Shown here: positions 9,223-18,007 of the stretch, piece by piece | Position numbering within the stretch: the first letter of the stretch is position 1 | Layout: every line of letters begins with the position of its first letter | Position numbers and translations under genes: made by a program | The notes under the pieces: model-generated | The model's input: the letters and a program-made list of their open reading frames with translations, nothing else | Told to the model about the DNA's origin: nothing | The model's database searches: none | NCBI GenBank assembly: GCA_034927345.1 | Contig: JAYFQE010000009.1 | Location: forward strand, 1 to 64,000 | Source: JAYFQE01 sp034927345 | GTDB taxonomy: Bacteria > Bacillota > Clostridia > Saccharofermentanales > UBA5734 | Direction: 5' to 3' | DNA length: 64,000 nucleotides

Positions 9223-9686
9223 AGTGTATAATGACCTCGGTTATTTTTCAATGAAGGAAGTATCGCAGTTTTTTTAATGAGAATTTATGGAAATGTTCAA
9301 TTTTTCATGACGGAAGCGATGTTGTTTTTGGTAAATATAGACTATTACCGTGGATTTCTTCAGTTTGATCGTGTATTTGTTCAAATTCAGGGACGTGAGA
9401 CGCATACGAACGCCCGGGAATCTTTTTTGCCGGCCCGATTATCCCCCGGTTCGCGGCGTTTGCCACTTTTCGATATCGGTCATGCCGGCAATAATATTGA
9501 AAAACAGAACTATTTGGTGAATTTTTGAGCAGATTGTTGTATACTCACCATCATGTAATCCCTTCCGGTTAACGATGTGTTTTCCTCGGCAAGCATTTCG
9601 TCATATCGGGATTTCTTCTTTAATCTTAATCCGGAAATAAGGATATGCGAACAACCTTCATTGGGGCTATGAGGGAGGAAACAGGA
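9223..9686. other. Divergent intergenic region, no gene supported
   Basis: AT-rich spacer between the divergent uptake operon and the response-regulator gene. A short plus-strand open frame at 9277-9528 lacks a ribosome site and recognisable features. A TATAAT occurs at 9227-9232 on the plus strand, but its -35 is poor. The region should contain binding sites for the YesN-like regulator, which I cannot define. Confidence 0.4.
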
Positions 9687-11195
9687 TTGTATAGTGTAAT
9701 GATCGTGGAAGATGAACTGCTGGTTCGCATGGGGCTTTGCACGTCTATTCCTTGGGATTCACTGGACATGCAGGTGATTGCCGCGGAGAACAACGGCGCC
9801 AGCGCATGGGAAACCTTTTGTGTTAAAAAGCCGGATATTGTTTTGACTGATCTTCGTATGCCCGGCATCGATGGCACGAAACTGATTCGCAGAATCCGGG
9901 AAAGCGATTCTACCTGTGAAATCATTGTGATTACTTGTCTGGAGGAGTTTGAAATCCTGTATCAATTAATGCAAATGCACATTACCGGCTATCTCCTCAA
10001 AGCAACGATGTCACAAGAAGACATTCTGAATCTCCTCCGGCAGGCAAAAAAAAATCTGGCGGAGGAAAAGCACTCGAGTATTCAAAACGACGCGCCTTCC
10101 ATGGAAAACGAACTGTTGAAAAACCTTCTGCTGGACCATCATGACCTTGAGCGTTATCATCAGGAATGCTTACGCATGAATCAGATACCCATGGCGATTC
10201 GGACTGTTTTCATGATGAGCCTGGATCTGACTTCGCCGGAGCCGATCCTGGTGCCAACCCTGCAGAAGCTGTTTTTGGATAAACTTTCCACATATGGCGC
10301 CTGTGTTGGTTTCTCAAATGATAATCATCTGGTTTATGCCCTGCCGGAGGCAATCGATCTGTCGTCTTCTGATATGAGTGCTTCACTGTTGGAATTGGCT
10401 CGCTATAGTTCAGATATTTTAGGTGTAAAACCCCGTATGACGTTATTCACGATCGACCCGGATGGGAAAAATATAAATTCCTTATGGGAACAGGGGAAAA
10501 AGATACTGCGCGAGGCGTTTTTTTACCCGGATTCCCTCACGGTTTTAAATGGAGACTCGCTTTCAATACCCAAAAAGCTGTTGAAAAAGATCAATATTTT
10601 TCAAGAGCAAGTTCAATTGATACCCTGGAAATCACCCAAACATAAAGAATTGTTTTTTACTCGGTTGCAGGATTTGCGGCGTTCTCTGGAAAATAAATCC
10701 GCGTTTCTGCAGGTAGCGGCGGAGCTTGTCTATTTGTACAGCTTTTCCTTTTTGGCCGAGCATATGCCGGAACCGGCGGATTTTGATATAGACTTGGCTA
10801 ATGCGAAATCTGCGGAAGCCGTTATTCAACTCCTTTCTGAAAAGCTCCTGCCTGCGCAAATGAACAGTCATTCGATCTATGAAAAAAAGATGTATGAAAC
10901 CATGCGCTATGTCTGGGAACACGCAGGAGAAGCGATTAATCTGGCCAGTCTGGCGGATATGGTTGCCTTGAGCCCCAATTACTACGCGACGCTTTTCAAG
11001 CAAACGGCAGGATGCAGTTTTTCTGAATATGTCGGTCATGTGCGTATGGAAAAAGCCTGTACGCTTTTGAGCAATAAAGAGCTTTCAATCAAGGAAATTG
11101 CTTCCCGCTGCGGTTATTCGGACATGACGTATTTTATCCGTTTCTTTAAACAAAAAATCGGAGTGCCCCCTCACCGATGGAGAAGGGGCGTTTAA
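9687..11195 (+). CDS. YesN-type response regulator with AraC output domain
   Basis: A 502-aa regulator. Residues 1-120 are a receiver domain with the acidic pair in IVEDE, the phospho-accepting Asp55 in VLTDLRMPGIDG, and the conserved Thr and Lys (IVITC, YLLKA). A central region of unknown fold follows, and the C-terminal 100 residues are an AraC-type double helix-turn-helix (INLASLADMVALSPNYY and SIKEIASRCGYSDMTYF). The start is the TTG at 9687: GGAGG lies 8 nt upstream and the protein then begins MYSVMIVEDE as in the family. It is followed 20 nt later by its kinase gene and lies divergent from the sugar-uptake operon, its probable target. Confidence 0.93.
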   Translation: MYSVMIVEDELLVRMGLCTSIPWDSLDMQVIAAENNGASAWETFCVKKPDIVLTDLRMPGIDGTKLIRRIRESDSTCEIIVITCLEEFEILYQLMQMHITGYLLKATMSQEDILNLLRQAKKNLAEEKHSSIQNDAPSMENELLKNLLLDHHDLERYHQECLRMNQIPMAIRTVFMMSLDLTSPEPILVPTLQKLFLDKLSTYGACVGFSNDNHLVYALPEAIDLSSSDMSASLLELARYSSDILGVKPRMTLFTIDPDGKNINSLWEQGKKILREAFFYPDSLTVLNGDSLSIPKKLLKKINIFQEQVQLIPWKSPKHKELFFTRLQDLRRSLENKSAFLQVAAELVYLYSFSFLAEHMPEPADFDIDLANAKSAEAVIQLLSEKLLPAQMNSHSIYEKKMYETMRYVWEHAGEAINLASLADMVALSPNYYATLFKQTAGCSFSEYVGHVRMEKACTLLSNKELSIKEIASRCGYSDMTYFIRFFKQKIGVPPHRWRRGV

Positions 11196-11215
11196 ATTGA
11201 AAGAGAAAAATCAAA

Positions 11216-13048
11216 ATGTTCAAAACGCTTAAATCCCGTTTGATTTCTGTTTCGCTGCTGTTCCTGATCGTCGGGATTATTTTGCCCGTCGTGATTACAT
11301 CGAATATTTTTGTTAAGCAAATTCAAACTGAAAATGAGAATTCAACCGTATTAAATTTCTCGCGCACAGCGTCCCGGATTAACGAGATGTTAGCTTCCGC
11401 CGCGGTATCTGCTTTCCGGGTGCAAAATGAAAATGAGGTCAATGATTATCTGGTCAGCGGTTATCTGGAAAAGGATCCGTCGCAAAAAACACTCAAGCGG
11501 ATTGACTTTTATAAATCCGTGGAAAAAGGGCTGAGAATGAACGACAATTTGAACGCCATATTGTTTATTCGCAGCGACGATACCATGTGCGGCGTTTCAA
11601 GTACCTGGCATTTTTTTGAAGATGGCAACAACAAAATCGCTGCTCAAATGAATCAGCGCAGCAATGTCAGTCAGTCCGGCTACAGCAGTGCAATCAAATG
11701 GCTTGGCGCTTTCCCGAAAACAGACTTTACAGAGACGCAGCTTACCGGCACGCTTTCTTCGAGTGATTTGTTGATTTGCGGCGTGCGTAAATTGACCAAT
11801 TCGCTGCAGCCGGCCGGCCGCGACGCGATTACAATGCTTGTTTCAGTCAAGGAGACTTCCTTGCAGAAATGCTTTGAACTTCTTGCCGACGCGGAAAGTT
11901 CTGTTTGTTTGCTGGATGAAACAGGTATGCAGATTTCCGGCACAGATTTTTCTCTATTTGGCACAACACCCAATTATTATGACATGATCGATAAAAATTC
12001 GCAGTACGGCAGCAAGATTTATACCTCAGATAATAAAACAGAATATCAGGTTATTTATTACCACCTGGGGTATCCAAATTGGATGCTCGTTAAAATGATG
12101 CCGACCAGTGTGCAGCACCGCAGCACAAACATGCTTCTTTCAACCGCCATTGCCATCGGCTGTGCGCTTTTGATCTTAATGACCGTCTTATATACGATTT
12201 GGGCCATTCATTTTACCGAGCCTGTTAATCAGGTGACGAAAGCTCTGCTGCGTGTTAAAGAGGGAGATCTCGAGCTTCAGATTGCAGAATCCGCGAACAC
12301 GCAGGAGGTTCTGACGATGCAGCAGCAATTTAATCAGATGATTCGCTCAATTAATGAATTGCTGGAGCAAAAAGAAAAAAACGAACAGGAAACGCTTTTG
12401 CTCGAAATGCAAAATCTGCAGACGCAAATCGACCCGCATTTAATTTACAACTCGATCGCGTCCATCCGTTGGATGGCGATTTTTGCAGGCGCAGATAAGG
12501 TTTCTGATATGCTGGTTATTCTCAGCAATCTGCTGCGCCCGATTTTTAATGATTGGACATTGGTTTGGAGCCTTGATGAAGAGCTGAAATTTACAAACAA
12601 CTACATCAATTTGGTCCGTATGCGGTACGGCGACTCGATCAATATAAAAATTCAAATGGATTTGCTTACCCAGGATTTAGAGTCGTTTCAAATTCCGCGC
12701 TTTACTTTGCAACCCTTGCTGGAAAACAGCTGTGAACACGGGATGCGCCCGGAACAGCCGTTGGAGATTACCGTGCGGTTTACCTGCGTCGAGGATTTGC
12801 TGACCATTCGGGTTGTGGATAATGGCGCCGGTATGGCTCAGGATACCATGGAATGGTTGAACGCCCGCTTTGCTGATCCGGTTTCGACTCAGCTGCCCAA
12901 GGTGCATAAAAGCGTCGTCCATTCCAACGGGATCGGGATGATCAATATCAATCGCCGGCTCAAGCTGCAGTATGGAGAGTCTTATGGGCTTCGGCTTTCT
13001 GTTCCGGAAAATGGCGGCACCTGCGTTGAGGTGCGGCTTCGCGTCTGA
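11216..13048 (+). CDS. YesM-type sensor histidine kinase
   Basis: A 610-aa membrane kinase. The first transmembrane helix is at about residues 9-33, an extracellular sensing domain of about 270 residues follows, and the second helix (AIAIGCALLILMTVLYTIWA) lies around residues 305-330. It continues into a HAMP linker, the His_kinase domain with His408 in QIDPHLIYNSI, and an HATPase domain with N-box ENSCEHG and VVDNGAGM. The phospho-accepting block differs from the usual QINPHFLYN in two or three positions. It should phosphorylate the response regulator encoded just upstream in response to an extracellular sugar or the loaded binding protein. Confidence 0.93.
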   Translation: MFKTLKSRLISVSLLFLIVGIILPVVITSNIFVKQIQTENENSTVLNFSRTASRINEMLASAAVSAFRVQNENEVNDYLVSGYLEKDPSQKTLKRIDFYKSVEKGLRMNDNLNAILFIRSDDTMCGVSSTWHFFEDGNNKIAAQMNQRSNVSQSGYSSAIKWLGAFPKTDFTETQLTGTLSSSDLLICGVRKLTNSLQPAGRDAITMLVSVKETSLQKCFELLADAESSVCLLDETGMQISGTDFSLFGTTPNYYDMIDKNSQYGSKIYTSDNKTEYQVIYYHLGYPNWMLVKMMPTSVQHRSTNMLLSTAIAIGCALLILMTVLYTIWAIHFTEPVNQVTKALLRVKEGDLELQIAESANTQEVLTMQQQFNQMIRSINELLEQKEKNEQETLLLEMQNLQTQIDPHLIYNSIASIRWMAIFAGADKVSDMLVILSNLLRPIFNDWTLVWSLDEELKFTNNYINLVRMRYGDSINIKIQMDLLTQDLESFQIPRFTLQPLLENSCEHGMRPEQPLEITVRFTCVEDLLTIRVVDNGAGMAQDTMEWLNARFADPVSTQLPKVHKSVVHSNGIGMININRRLKLQYGESYGLRLSVPENGGTCVEVRLRV

Positions 13049-13068
13049 GCGGGGCGCGCCGCGGCTGC

Positions 13069-13097
13069 TTGATTCCCATTTTGTTCTGAAATATAAT
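13069..13097 (+). promoter_or_regulatory. Sigma-A promoter for the dehydrogenase/pepF genes
   Basis: TTGATT (13069-13074), a 17-nt spacer and a perfect TATAAT (13092-13097). The leader to the dehydrogenase start is about 125 nt. Confidence 0.75.
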
Positions 13098-13184
13098 AAA
13101 TCAAATTTAAAGTTAAGCGGATGGTAGACATGGAATCGAAATCTATGCCGATCAATAACACAGGCAAGTGACTGCATGAAAAAA

Positions 13185-13200
13185 GAGTTGACCTCAACTC
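13185..13200. promoter_or_regulatory. Inverted repeat, candidate operator
   Basis: GAGTTGA and TCAACTC (13185-13191, 13194-13200) form a perfect 7-bp inverted repeat with a 2-nt centre in the leader upstream of the dehydrogenase ribosome site. Too short a spacer for an RNA hairpin loop, so a protein-binding site is more likely. Confidence 0.4.
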
Positions 13201-13230
13201 ATTAAAGTGCCAACAGAATGAAAGGAGTGT

Positions 13231-14271
13231 ATGACGATGCTGCAACAGGTTATGACGGCTCCCGGCGAAATCATTTTTCGGGAAATCGGGAAACCGACCC
13301 CCCGTACGGGCGAGGTTCTGGTCAAGATCATGAAGATAGGCGTCTGCGGGAGCGATATTCATGTTTATCATGGAGAGCATCCGTTCACAAAATACCCCAT
13401 TACACAGGGACATGAGGTCTCCGGACGGATCGAAGCGCTTGGCGGCGGCGTGAAGGATTTACATATAGGCCAAAAGGTGACGATCGAGCCCCAAGTCGTT
13501 TGCGGAACCTGCTATCCTTGCCGCCATGGCAAATATAACTTGTGCGAAAGCCTGAAGGTGATGGGTTTCCAAACCACCGGAACCGCGAGCGAATTCTTTG
13601 CTGTCGACGCGGCAAAAATCACGCCGCTGCCGGACGATATGACCTATAACGAAGGCGCGCTGATCGAGCCGCTGGCGGTGACGATGCACGCGGCGAAGCA
13701 TTTTTCCGGGATCAAAGGCGCAAAAGTCGCGGTTTTAGGCTGCGGGCCGATCGGCATTCTGCTGGCGCAAAGCTGTAAAGCGCTCGGCGCGGCGGAAGTG
13801 CTGATTACCGACATTTCCGACACCCGGCTGGCTATTGCCAAAACGTGCGGGATCGATTATACGGCCAATACCAAGAATACCAACTTCGGCGAAGCCATGA
13901 CAACCTGTTTTGGTCCGGACAAGGCGGATGTAATCTATGACTGCGCGGGCAACAATATAACCATGGGGCAGGCGATCAAATATGCGCGCAAGGGCAGCAA
14001 GATCGTGCTTGTCGCAGTATTTGCCGGTATGGCGGCGATCGATCTCGCCGTTCTGAATGATCATGAGCTCGATCTTGACACATCCATGATGTATCGCCAT
14101 GAAGATTACCTTGACGCGATCCGTTTTGTGCAGGAAGGGAAGGTTCAGTTGAAACCGCTGATGTCCAGGCATTTTGCGTTTCAGGACTATCTTTCCGCTT
14201 ATCAATACATCGACGCGAACCGGGAGAGCACCATGAAAGTGCTGATCGACGTGGACGCCAACGAAGAGTAG
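13231..14271 (+). CDS. Zinc-dependent medium-chain alcohol/polyol dehydrogenase
   Basis: A 346-aa medium-chain dehydrogenase of the sorbitol/threonine dehydrogenase type. Visible are the catalytic-zinc segment VCGSDIHVYHGEHPF with GHEVSG, the structural-zinc cluster CGTCYPCRHGKYNLC, and the NAD(P)-binding loop VAVLGCGPIGILL around residues 165-177. It would oxidise a secondary alcohol of a polyol or sugar derivative. The start ATG has AAAGGAG upstream. The gene has its own promoter and lies 31 nt before pepF in the same direction. The substrate cannot be deduced. Confidence 0.93.
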   Translation: MTMLQQVMTAPGEIIFREIGKPTPRTGEVLVKIMKIGVCGSDIHVYHGEHPFTKYPITQGHEVSGRIEALGGGVKDLHIGQKVTIEPQVVCGTCYPCRHGKYNLCESLKVMGFQTTGTASEFFAVDAAKITPLPDDMTYNEGALIEPLAVTMHAAKHFSGIKGAKVAVLGCGPIGILLAQSCKALGAAEVLITDISDTRLAIAKTCGIDYTANTKNTNFGEAMTTCFGPDKADVIYDCAGNNITMGQAIKYARKGSKIVLVAVFAGMAAIDLAVLNDHELDLDTSMMYRHEDYLDAIRFVQEGKVQLKPLMSRHFAFQDYLSAYQYIDANRESTMKVLIDVDANEE

Positions 14272-14302
14272 ATAAGGGGCACCTTGCGACAGGAGGTTTT
14301 CG

Positions 14303-16108
14303 ATGCTTGAGGCACTAAAACCGCGAAAGGAAATTCCTATAGAATTAACCTGGAACCTGATGGATCTCTTCGTCAATGAAGCAGCCTATGAGGCTGCGCT
14401 GACGGAGCTTTCAACATTGACCGCGTCATTTGCGGAACGTTATCAAGGCCGGATCGCCCAATCGTCTGCTCCGGATTTTATTCTGCAGGCCGTAAAGGAT
14501 CTGGAACAGCTTTATGTCCGGCTGATGAACTGCGGTTCATACAGCCGGCTTGACGTTGCGGTCGACATGACCGACGAAACCGGCGTAGCGCGAAACCTGA
14601 AGTTTGAAGCGCTGGCGGCAGAGATAAGCAGCCGCCTGGCGTTTTTTGACAGCGAACTGATGGAAGCGGCGGATGAAGTCCTGGAAGCGGCGATTGTTCT
14701 TGATCCGGCATACAAGACGTTCTTCGGCGATATCCGGCGGCGCAGACGGCACAAGCTGGAGCCGGAAACCGAAAGAATCCTGGCGGCGTTGTCGCCGGCT
14801 CTGGAATTGCCCTATACGGCCTATGAACAATCAAAACACGCCGATATGGATTTTGAATCTTTCGAGGCAGACGGTGCGATTCATCCGCTCAGTTATGTTT
14901 TGTTCGAAAACGAATATAGCCTGGATCCGAATGCGACAATCCGGCGCGCCGCCTTTAATGCGTTTTCCCATACGATCCGGAAATACCAGAACACGGTTGC
15001 CGCGCTTTACAACGGCGAAGTACAAAAACAAAAAATTATAGCCGGACTGCGCGGCTTCGACTCCGTTTTTGATTATCTTCTGGATGATCAAAAAGTAGAC
15101 CGTGCCCTTTATGACCGCCAGATCGATACGATCATGACCGGGCTGGCGCCGGCCATGCGCCGGTACGCAAAACTCCTCCAGGCGGCAAACGGCTTGGAAC
15201 GAATGACTTTCGCCGATTTGCGGATATCATTGGACCCTGAATATGATCCCCGGGTTACGATCGGGGAGTCAAAACGCTATATTTCGGACGCCCTGAAAAT
15301 ACTGGGCGATGAATACCATGAACTGATTATGCGCGCTTATTCGGAACGTTGGATTGATTTTGCCCAGAATATCGGGAAATCGACCGGCGGTTTCTGCGAC
15401 GCGCCTTATGGAACCCATGCTTATATCCTCTTATCCTGGAACGGCGGGCTCAGCGAAGTGTTTACCCTGGCTCATGAACTGGGGCATGCCGCTCATTTCA
15501 TGCTGGCCAGCCAAAATAAGTCTTTCTTTAATTGTGATCCCTCGCTTTACTTTGTCGAATCGCCCTCGACCTGCCATGAATTACTGCTTTCTCACGATTT
15601 GATGCAGAAAAATGCCGATCCGCGGTTTCAACGTTGGGTTCTTTCGTCAATGCTGCAAAATACCTATTATCATAATTTTGTCACCCATTTTTTAGAAGCC
15701 GTTTACCAGCGTGAGGTTTACCGGCGGGTGGATCGGGGAGAACCCTTGCAGGCCGCAGATCTGAGCTCGATAAAACGTCAGGTCCTGGAGCAGTTCTGGG
15801 GTGATGCTGTCGAAATCAACGAAGGCGCGGAACTGACCTGGATGCGCCAGCCCCATTATTACATGGGTTTATATTCCTATACATATAGTGCCGGGTTGAC
15901 GATCGCAACAGAAGTCAGCCGGCGGATTTTGAGCGAGGGCCGTCCGGCGGTCGAAGACTGGCTGGCGGCGCTGAAAGCGGGCGGAACCGTTAATCCGGTT
16001 GAATTTGCCGCGCTGGCGGGCGTCGATCTCACAACCGACGCGCCGCTGCGGCATACGATTGCCTATATCGGCCGGATTGTCGACCGGATCGCCGAATTAA
16101 GCCGCTAA
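14303..16108 (+). CDS. pepF: Oligoendopeptidase F (M3 family metallopeptidase)
   Basis: A 601-aa cytoplasmic zinc peptidase of normal family length. The HExxH motif is in LAHELGHAAHF around residue 393, and the third zinc ligand glutamate is in the following FVESPSTCHE segment. The C-terminal region has the family's YYMGLYSYTYSAGL substrate-tyrosine stretch. It degrades oligopeptides of about 7-17 residues after uptake. The ATG has AGGAGG upstream at 7-nt spacing. It follows the dehydrogenase gene closely, although no functional link is apparent. Confidence 0.95.
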   Translation: MLEALKPRKEIPIELTWNLMDLFVNEAAYEAALTELSTLTASFAERYQGRIAQSSAPDFILQAVKDLEQLYVRLMNCGSYSRLDVAVDMTDETGVARNLKFEALAAEISSRLAFFDSELMEAADEVLEAAIVLDPAYKTFFGDIRRRRRHKLEPETERILAALSPALELPYTAYEQSKHADMDFESFEADGAIHPLSYVLFENEYSLDPNATIRRAAFNAFSHTIRKYQNTVAALYNGEVQKQKIIAGLRGFDSVFDYLLDDQKVDRALYDRQIDTIMTGLAPAMRRYAKLLQAANGLERMTFADLRISLDPEYDPRVTIGESKRYISDALKILGDEYHELIMRAYSERWIDFAQNIGKSTGGFCDAPYGTHAYILLSWNGGLSEVFTLAHELGHAAHFMLASQNKSFFNCDPSLYFVESPSTCHELLLSHDLMQKNADPRFQRWVLSSMLQNTYYHNFVTHFLEAVYQREVYRRVDRGEPLQAADLSSIKRQVLEQFWGDAVEINEGAELTWMRQPHYYMGLYSYTYSAGLTIATEVSRRILSEGRPAVEDWLAALKAGGTVNPVEFAALAGVDLTTDAPLRHTIAYIGRIVDRIAELSR

Positions 16109-16110
16109 AA

Positions 16111-16140
16111 CCGTTGTCGCTGATCCCAAACGGATTTTTT
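16111..16140 (+). terminator. Weak terminator after pepF
   Basis: CCGTT (16111-16115) and AACGG (16129-16133) can pair and are followed by ATTTTTT. The stem is only 5 bp with a 13-nt loop, so efficiency would be low. Confidence 0.35.
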
Positions 16141-16192
16141 ATAGCCCCCCTTATTCGAATTTTAGAGAATTAAGGCTTGTTTGCCTTGCTTA

Positions 16193-16221
16193 TTGACAGT
16201 TCATCGGCCTTGGCATAGAAT
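16193..16221 (+). promoter_or_regulatory. Strong sigma-A promoter of the sugar-catabolic operon
   Basis: A perfect TTGACA (16193-16198), 17-nt spacer and TAGAAT (16216-16221), about 115 nt upstream of the FGGY kinase start. Dyad sequences follow immediately, as expected for repressor control. Confidence 0.85.
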
Positions 16222-16230
16222 AGCATTGAT

Positions 16231-16290
16231 CGCACCGGGTACGATACCGGAACTTTTTCGGATACCGATTCCGGGTGACGATCGGAACCG
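16231..16290 (+). promoter_or_regulatory. Dyad-rich leader, candidate LacI-family operator
   Basis: Starting about 10 nt after the -10, the sequence GGTACGATACC (a GGTA/TACC dyad) is followed by interlocking CCGGAA and TTCCGG arms. The 14-mer GTACGATACCGGAA at 16239-16252 recurs exactly at 17920-17933 in front of the aldolase gene of the same cluster. A roadblock position just downstream of the start site fits repression by the LacI-type protein encoded at 21351. Confidence 0.5.
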
Positions 16291-16336
16291 AATTTACTGT
16301 ATATGACGGTAGCCAATAGAGATCGGAAGTTGGTTG

Positions 16337-17875
16337 GTGGATATGGATGGATTGTTGCTAGGTCTGGATATTGGTACGACAGGCACGAAGTGCCTGGCGG
16401 TCGATGCCGACGGAACGATTATTCGCCAGGCATACCAGTCTTATCCGACATCTACGCCTCAGCCTGGCTTTGCCGAACAAAATGCCGAGGATTGGTGGCA
16501 GGCTGTCCTGACTACCGTGCGTACTTGCCTGCCGGAAGAGGAATTGCGTCATGCCGTTACGGCTATCGGGCTTTCCAGTCAGGGCGGATCATTGGTGCCG
16601 ATTGACGTTAACGGAAGCCCGCTGCGGCCGGCTATCGTCTGGCTGGATCAACGGGGCGTACAGGAAAGCGCTTATTTTCGGGAGAATTTGCCGGAGGATT
16701 ATTTTTATCTGGCCACCGGCTGGAATCTGTCTGCCGGGCTTAATGCCGTGGAAATACTCTGGTTGAAAGAACATGAACCGCAGATTTTCGCCGGGACAGA
16801 TAAATTTCTCTCGACTCTGGATTTCATTACCGGACGTCTGACCGGACAATATGTGATCGATCCTTCAAATGCCGGTATTTCTCAACTGTACAACATAAAT
16901 GAACGAGATTGGGATCGCAGAATCCTTGATTTGATCGGCATTACGCCGGACCGTTTGGCTAAAGTCATGGATTCCGGCGCGCCGATCGGCACGCTTTGCA
17001 GCCGGGCGGCCGACGAGCTGGGCCTGCCGCGGCAAACTGTTGTTGTGAATGGCGGGCATGACCAATATTGCGTCGCCTTGGGAGCCGGCGCTATTCATGA
17101 CGGCGATATCATGCTGGCGACAGGAACGTCCTGGGTTGCTCTGGCTGTGTCGGATCAGCCGCAGTTTAACAGCAGAACCCACGCGGCGCAGAGTATTCAT
17201 ACCGTAAAAGGGAAGTGGGGTTCAATCCAGTCCCTGTCAAACGGCGGTATTTGTCTGGAATGGTTTCGTTCGAAAATGGAGAGAAAACTGCCCGATCAAG
17301 CTGTTCCGGCACTGTGCGGCAGCCTGGAATCTTACCAGGCGCTGGATCATTTTATCGACGGCCGTGGTCCGGCGTTACAGGGCCCGCTGTTTTTCCCTTA
17401 TTTTAACGGATCACCGGAACCCAACCACGCGACTCAGAACCGGGGAACTTTTCTCGGCCTTGACCTGAGCCATGACCGTTATGACTTGATTCGGGCCATT
17501 ATGGAAGGCGTGGTCTACCAGACCGTCTGGATGATGGACACGCTGCGTCCTGCCGGCCAGCAAGAACCGCTTTTGCTGAAAATGCTGGGCGGCGCCGGGA
17601 ATAGTACAGTTTGGACACAGATGGTTGCCGATATTCTGGGGAACCCGGTGCAGAAACCCGGCATGACCCAGGCAGCCTGTGCCGGAGCGGCTATTCTGGC
17701 CGGCCTGGCTACGCGTCAATTCCGGACGCCGGCCGAAGGGTATAAAAAATTGGCCGGTGAGGATCAGATCATTTATCCTGATCCGATCCGGTCTGAACGA
17801 TATCAGCTGCTTTTCGCCCGGTATAAGCGGCTGGCCTTGACGCTGGCTGATTGTTATGATGTGTGGCAGCCCTGA
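16337..17875 (+). CDS. FGGY-family carbohydrate kinase (xylulokinase-like)
   Basis: A sugar kinase of about 512 aa. It begins with the phosphate-1 loop GLDIGTTGTKCLAVDADG and contains the catalytic-region WLDQRG motif and the C-terminal adenosine segment LGGAGNSTVWTQMVADILG, all typical of xylulokinase-like FGGY kinases. The start is uncertain: GGAAG lies 7 nt before GTG at 16337, 4 nt before TTG at 16334 and 13 nt before ATG at 16343. It is the first gene of the operon with an aldolase, an amidohydrolase and an isomerase-like protein, so it most likely phosphorylates the ketose made by the isomerase. Confidence 0.9.
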   Translation: MDMDGLLLGLDIGTTGTKCLAVDADGTIIRQAYQSYPTSTPQPGFAEQNAEDWWQAVLTTVRTCLPEEELRHAVTAIGLSSQGGSLVPIDVNGSPLRPAIVWLDQRGVQESAYFRENLPEDYFYLATGWNLSAGLNAVEILWLKEHEPQIFAGTDKFLSTLDFITGRLTGQYVIDPSNAGISQLYNINERDWDRRILDLIGITPDRLAKVMDSGAPIGTLCSRAADELGLPRQTVVVNGGHDQYCVALGAGAIHDGDIMLATGTSWVALAVSDQPQFNSRTHAAQSIHTVKGKWGSIQSLSNGGICLEWFRSKMERKLPDQAVPALCGSLESYQALDHFIDGRGPALQGPLFFPYFNGSPEPNHATQNRGTFLGLDLSHDRYDLIRAIMEGVVYQTVWMMDTLRPAGQQEPLLLKMLGGAGNSTVWTQMVADILGNPVQKPGMTQAACAGAAILAGLATRQFRTPAEGYKKLAGEDQIIYPDPIRSERYQLLFARYKRLALTLADCYDVWQP

Positions 17876-17919
17876 AATCAGGGCATTTACAAGCGTTATC
17901 TTTTTTTATCCCGGCCGAT

Positions 17920-17933
17920 GTACGATACCGGAA
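17920..17933 (+). promoter_or_regulatory. Second copy of 14-nt candidate operator
   Basis: GTACGATACCGGAA, identical to 16239-16252, lies in the 132-nt gap between the kinase and aldolase genes. It may be an auxiliary operator for looping repression or mark a second regulated promoter; I see no convincing -35/-10 pair next to it. Confidence 0.45.
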
Positions 17934-18007
17934 AACAAGACCGGCCGATAGCCTTTGCAGCATAAAGTCAATTTGGCACAAGCCGTAATATTAAGGAGGA
18001 CAAATCG

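Noticed and set aside
9277..9528. 83-aa plus-strand open frame in the 9.2-9.7 kb gap
   Set aside because: No ribosome site, no recognisable feature and composition unlike neighbouring genes.
13130..13171. 13-codon open frame in the dehydrogenase leader
   Set aside because: Its ribosome site is marginal and its sequence shows no leader-peptide codon run; chance is the simpler explanation.
17868..17910. Small GCCCTGA/TCAGGGC stem with a distant T-run after the kinase gene
   Set aside because: The pairing leaves almost no loop and the T-run is about 15 nt away, so it is unlikely to terminate.
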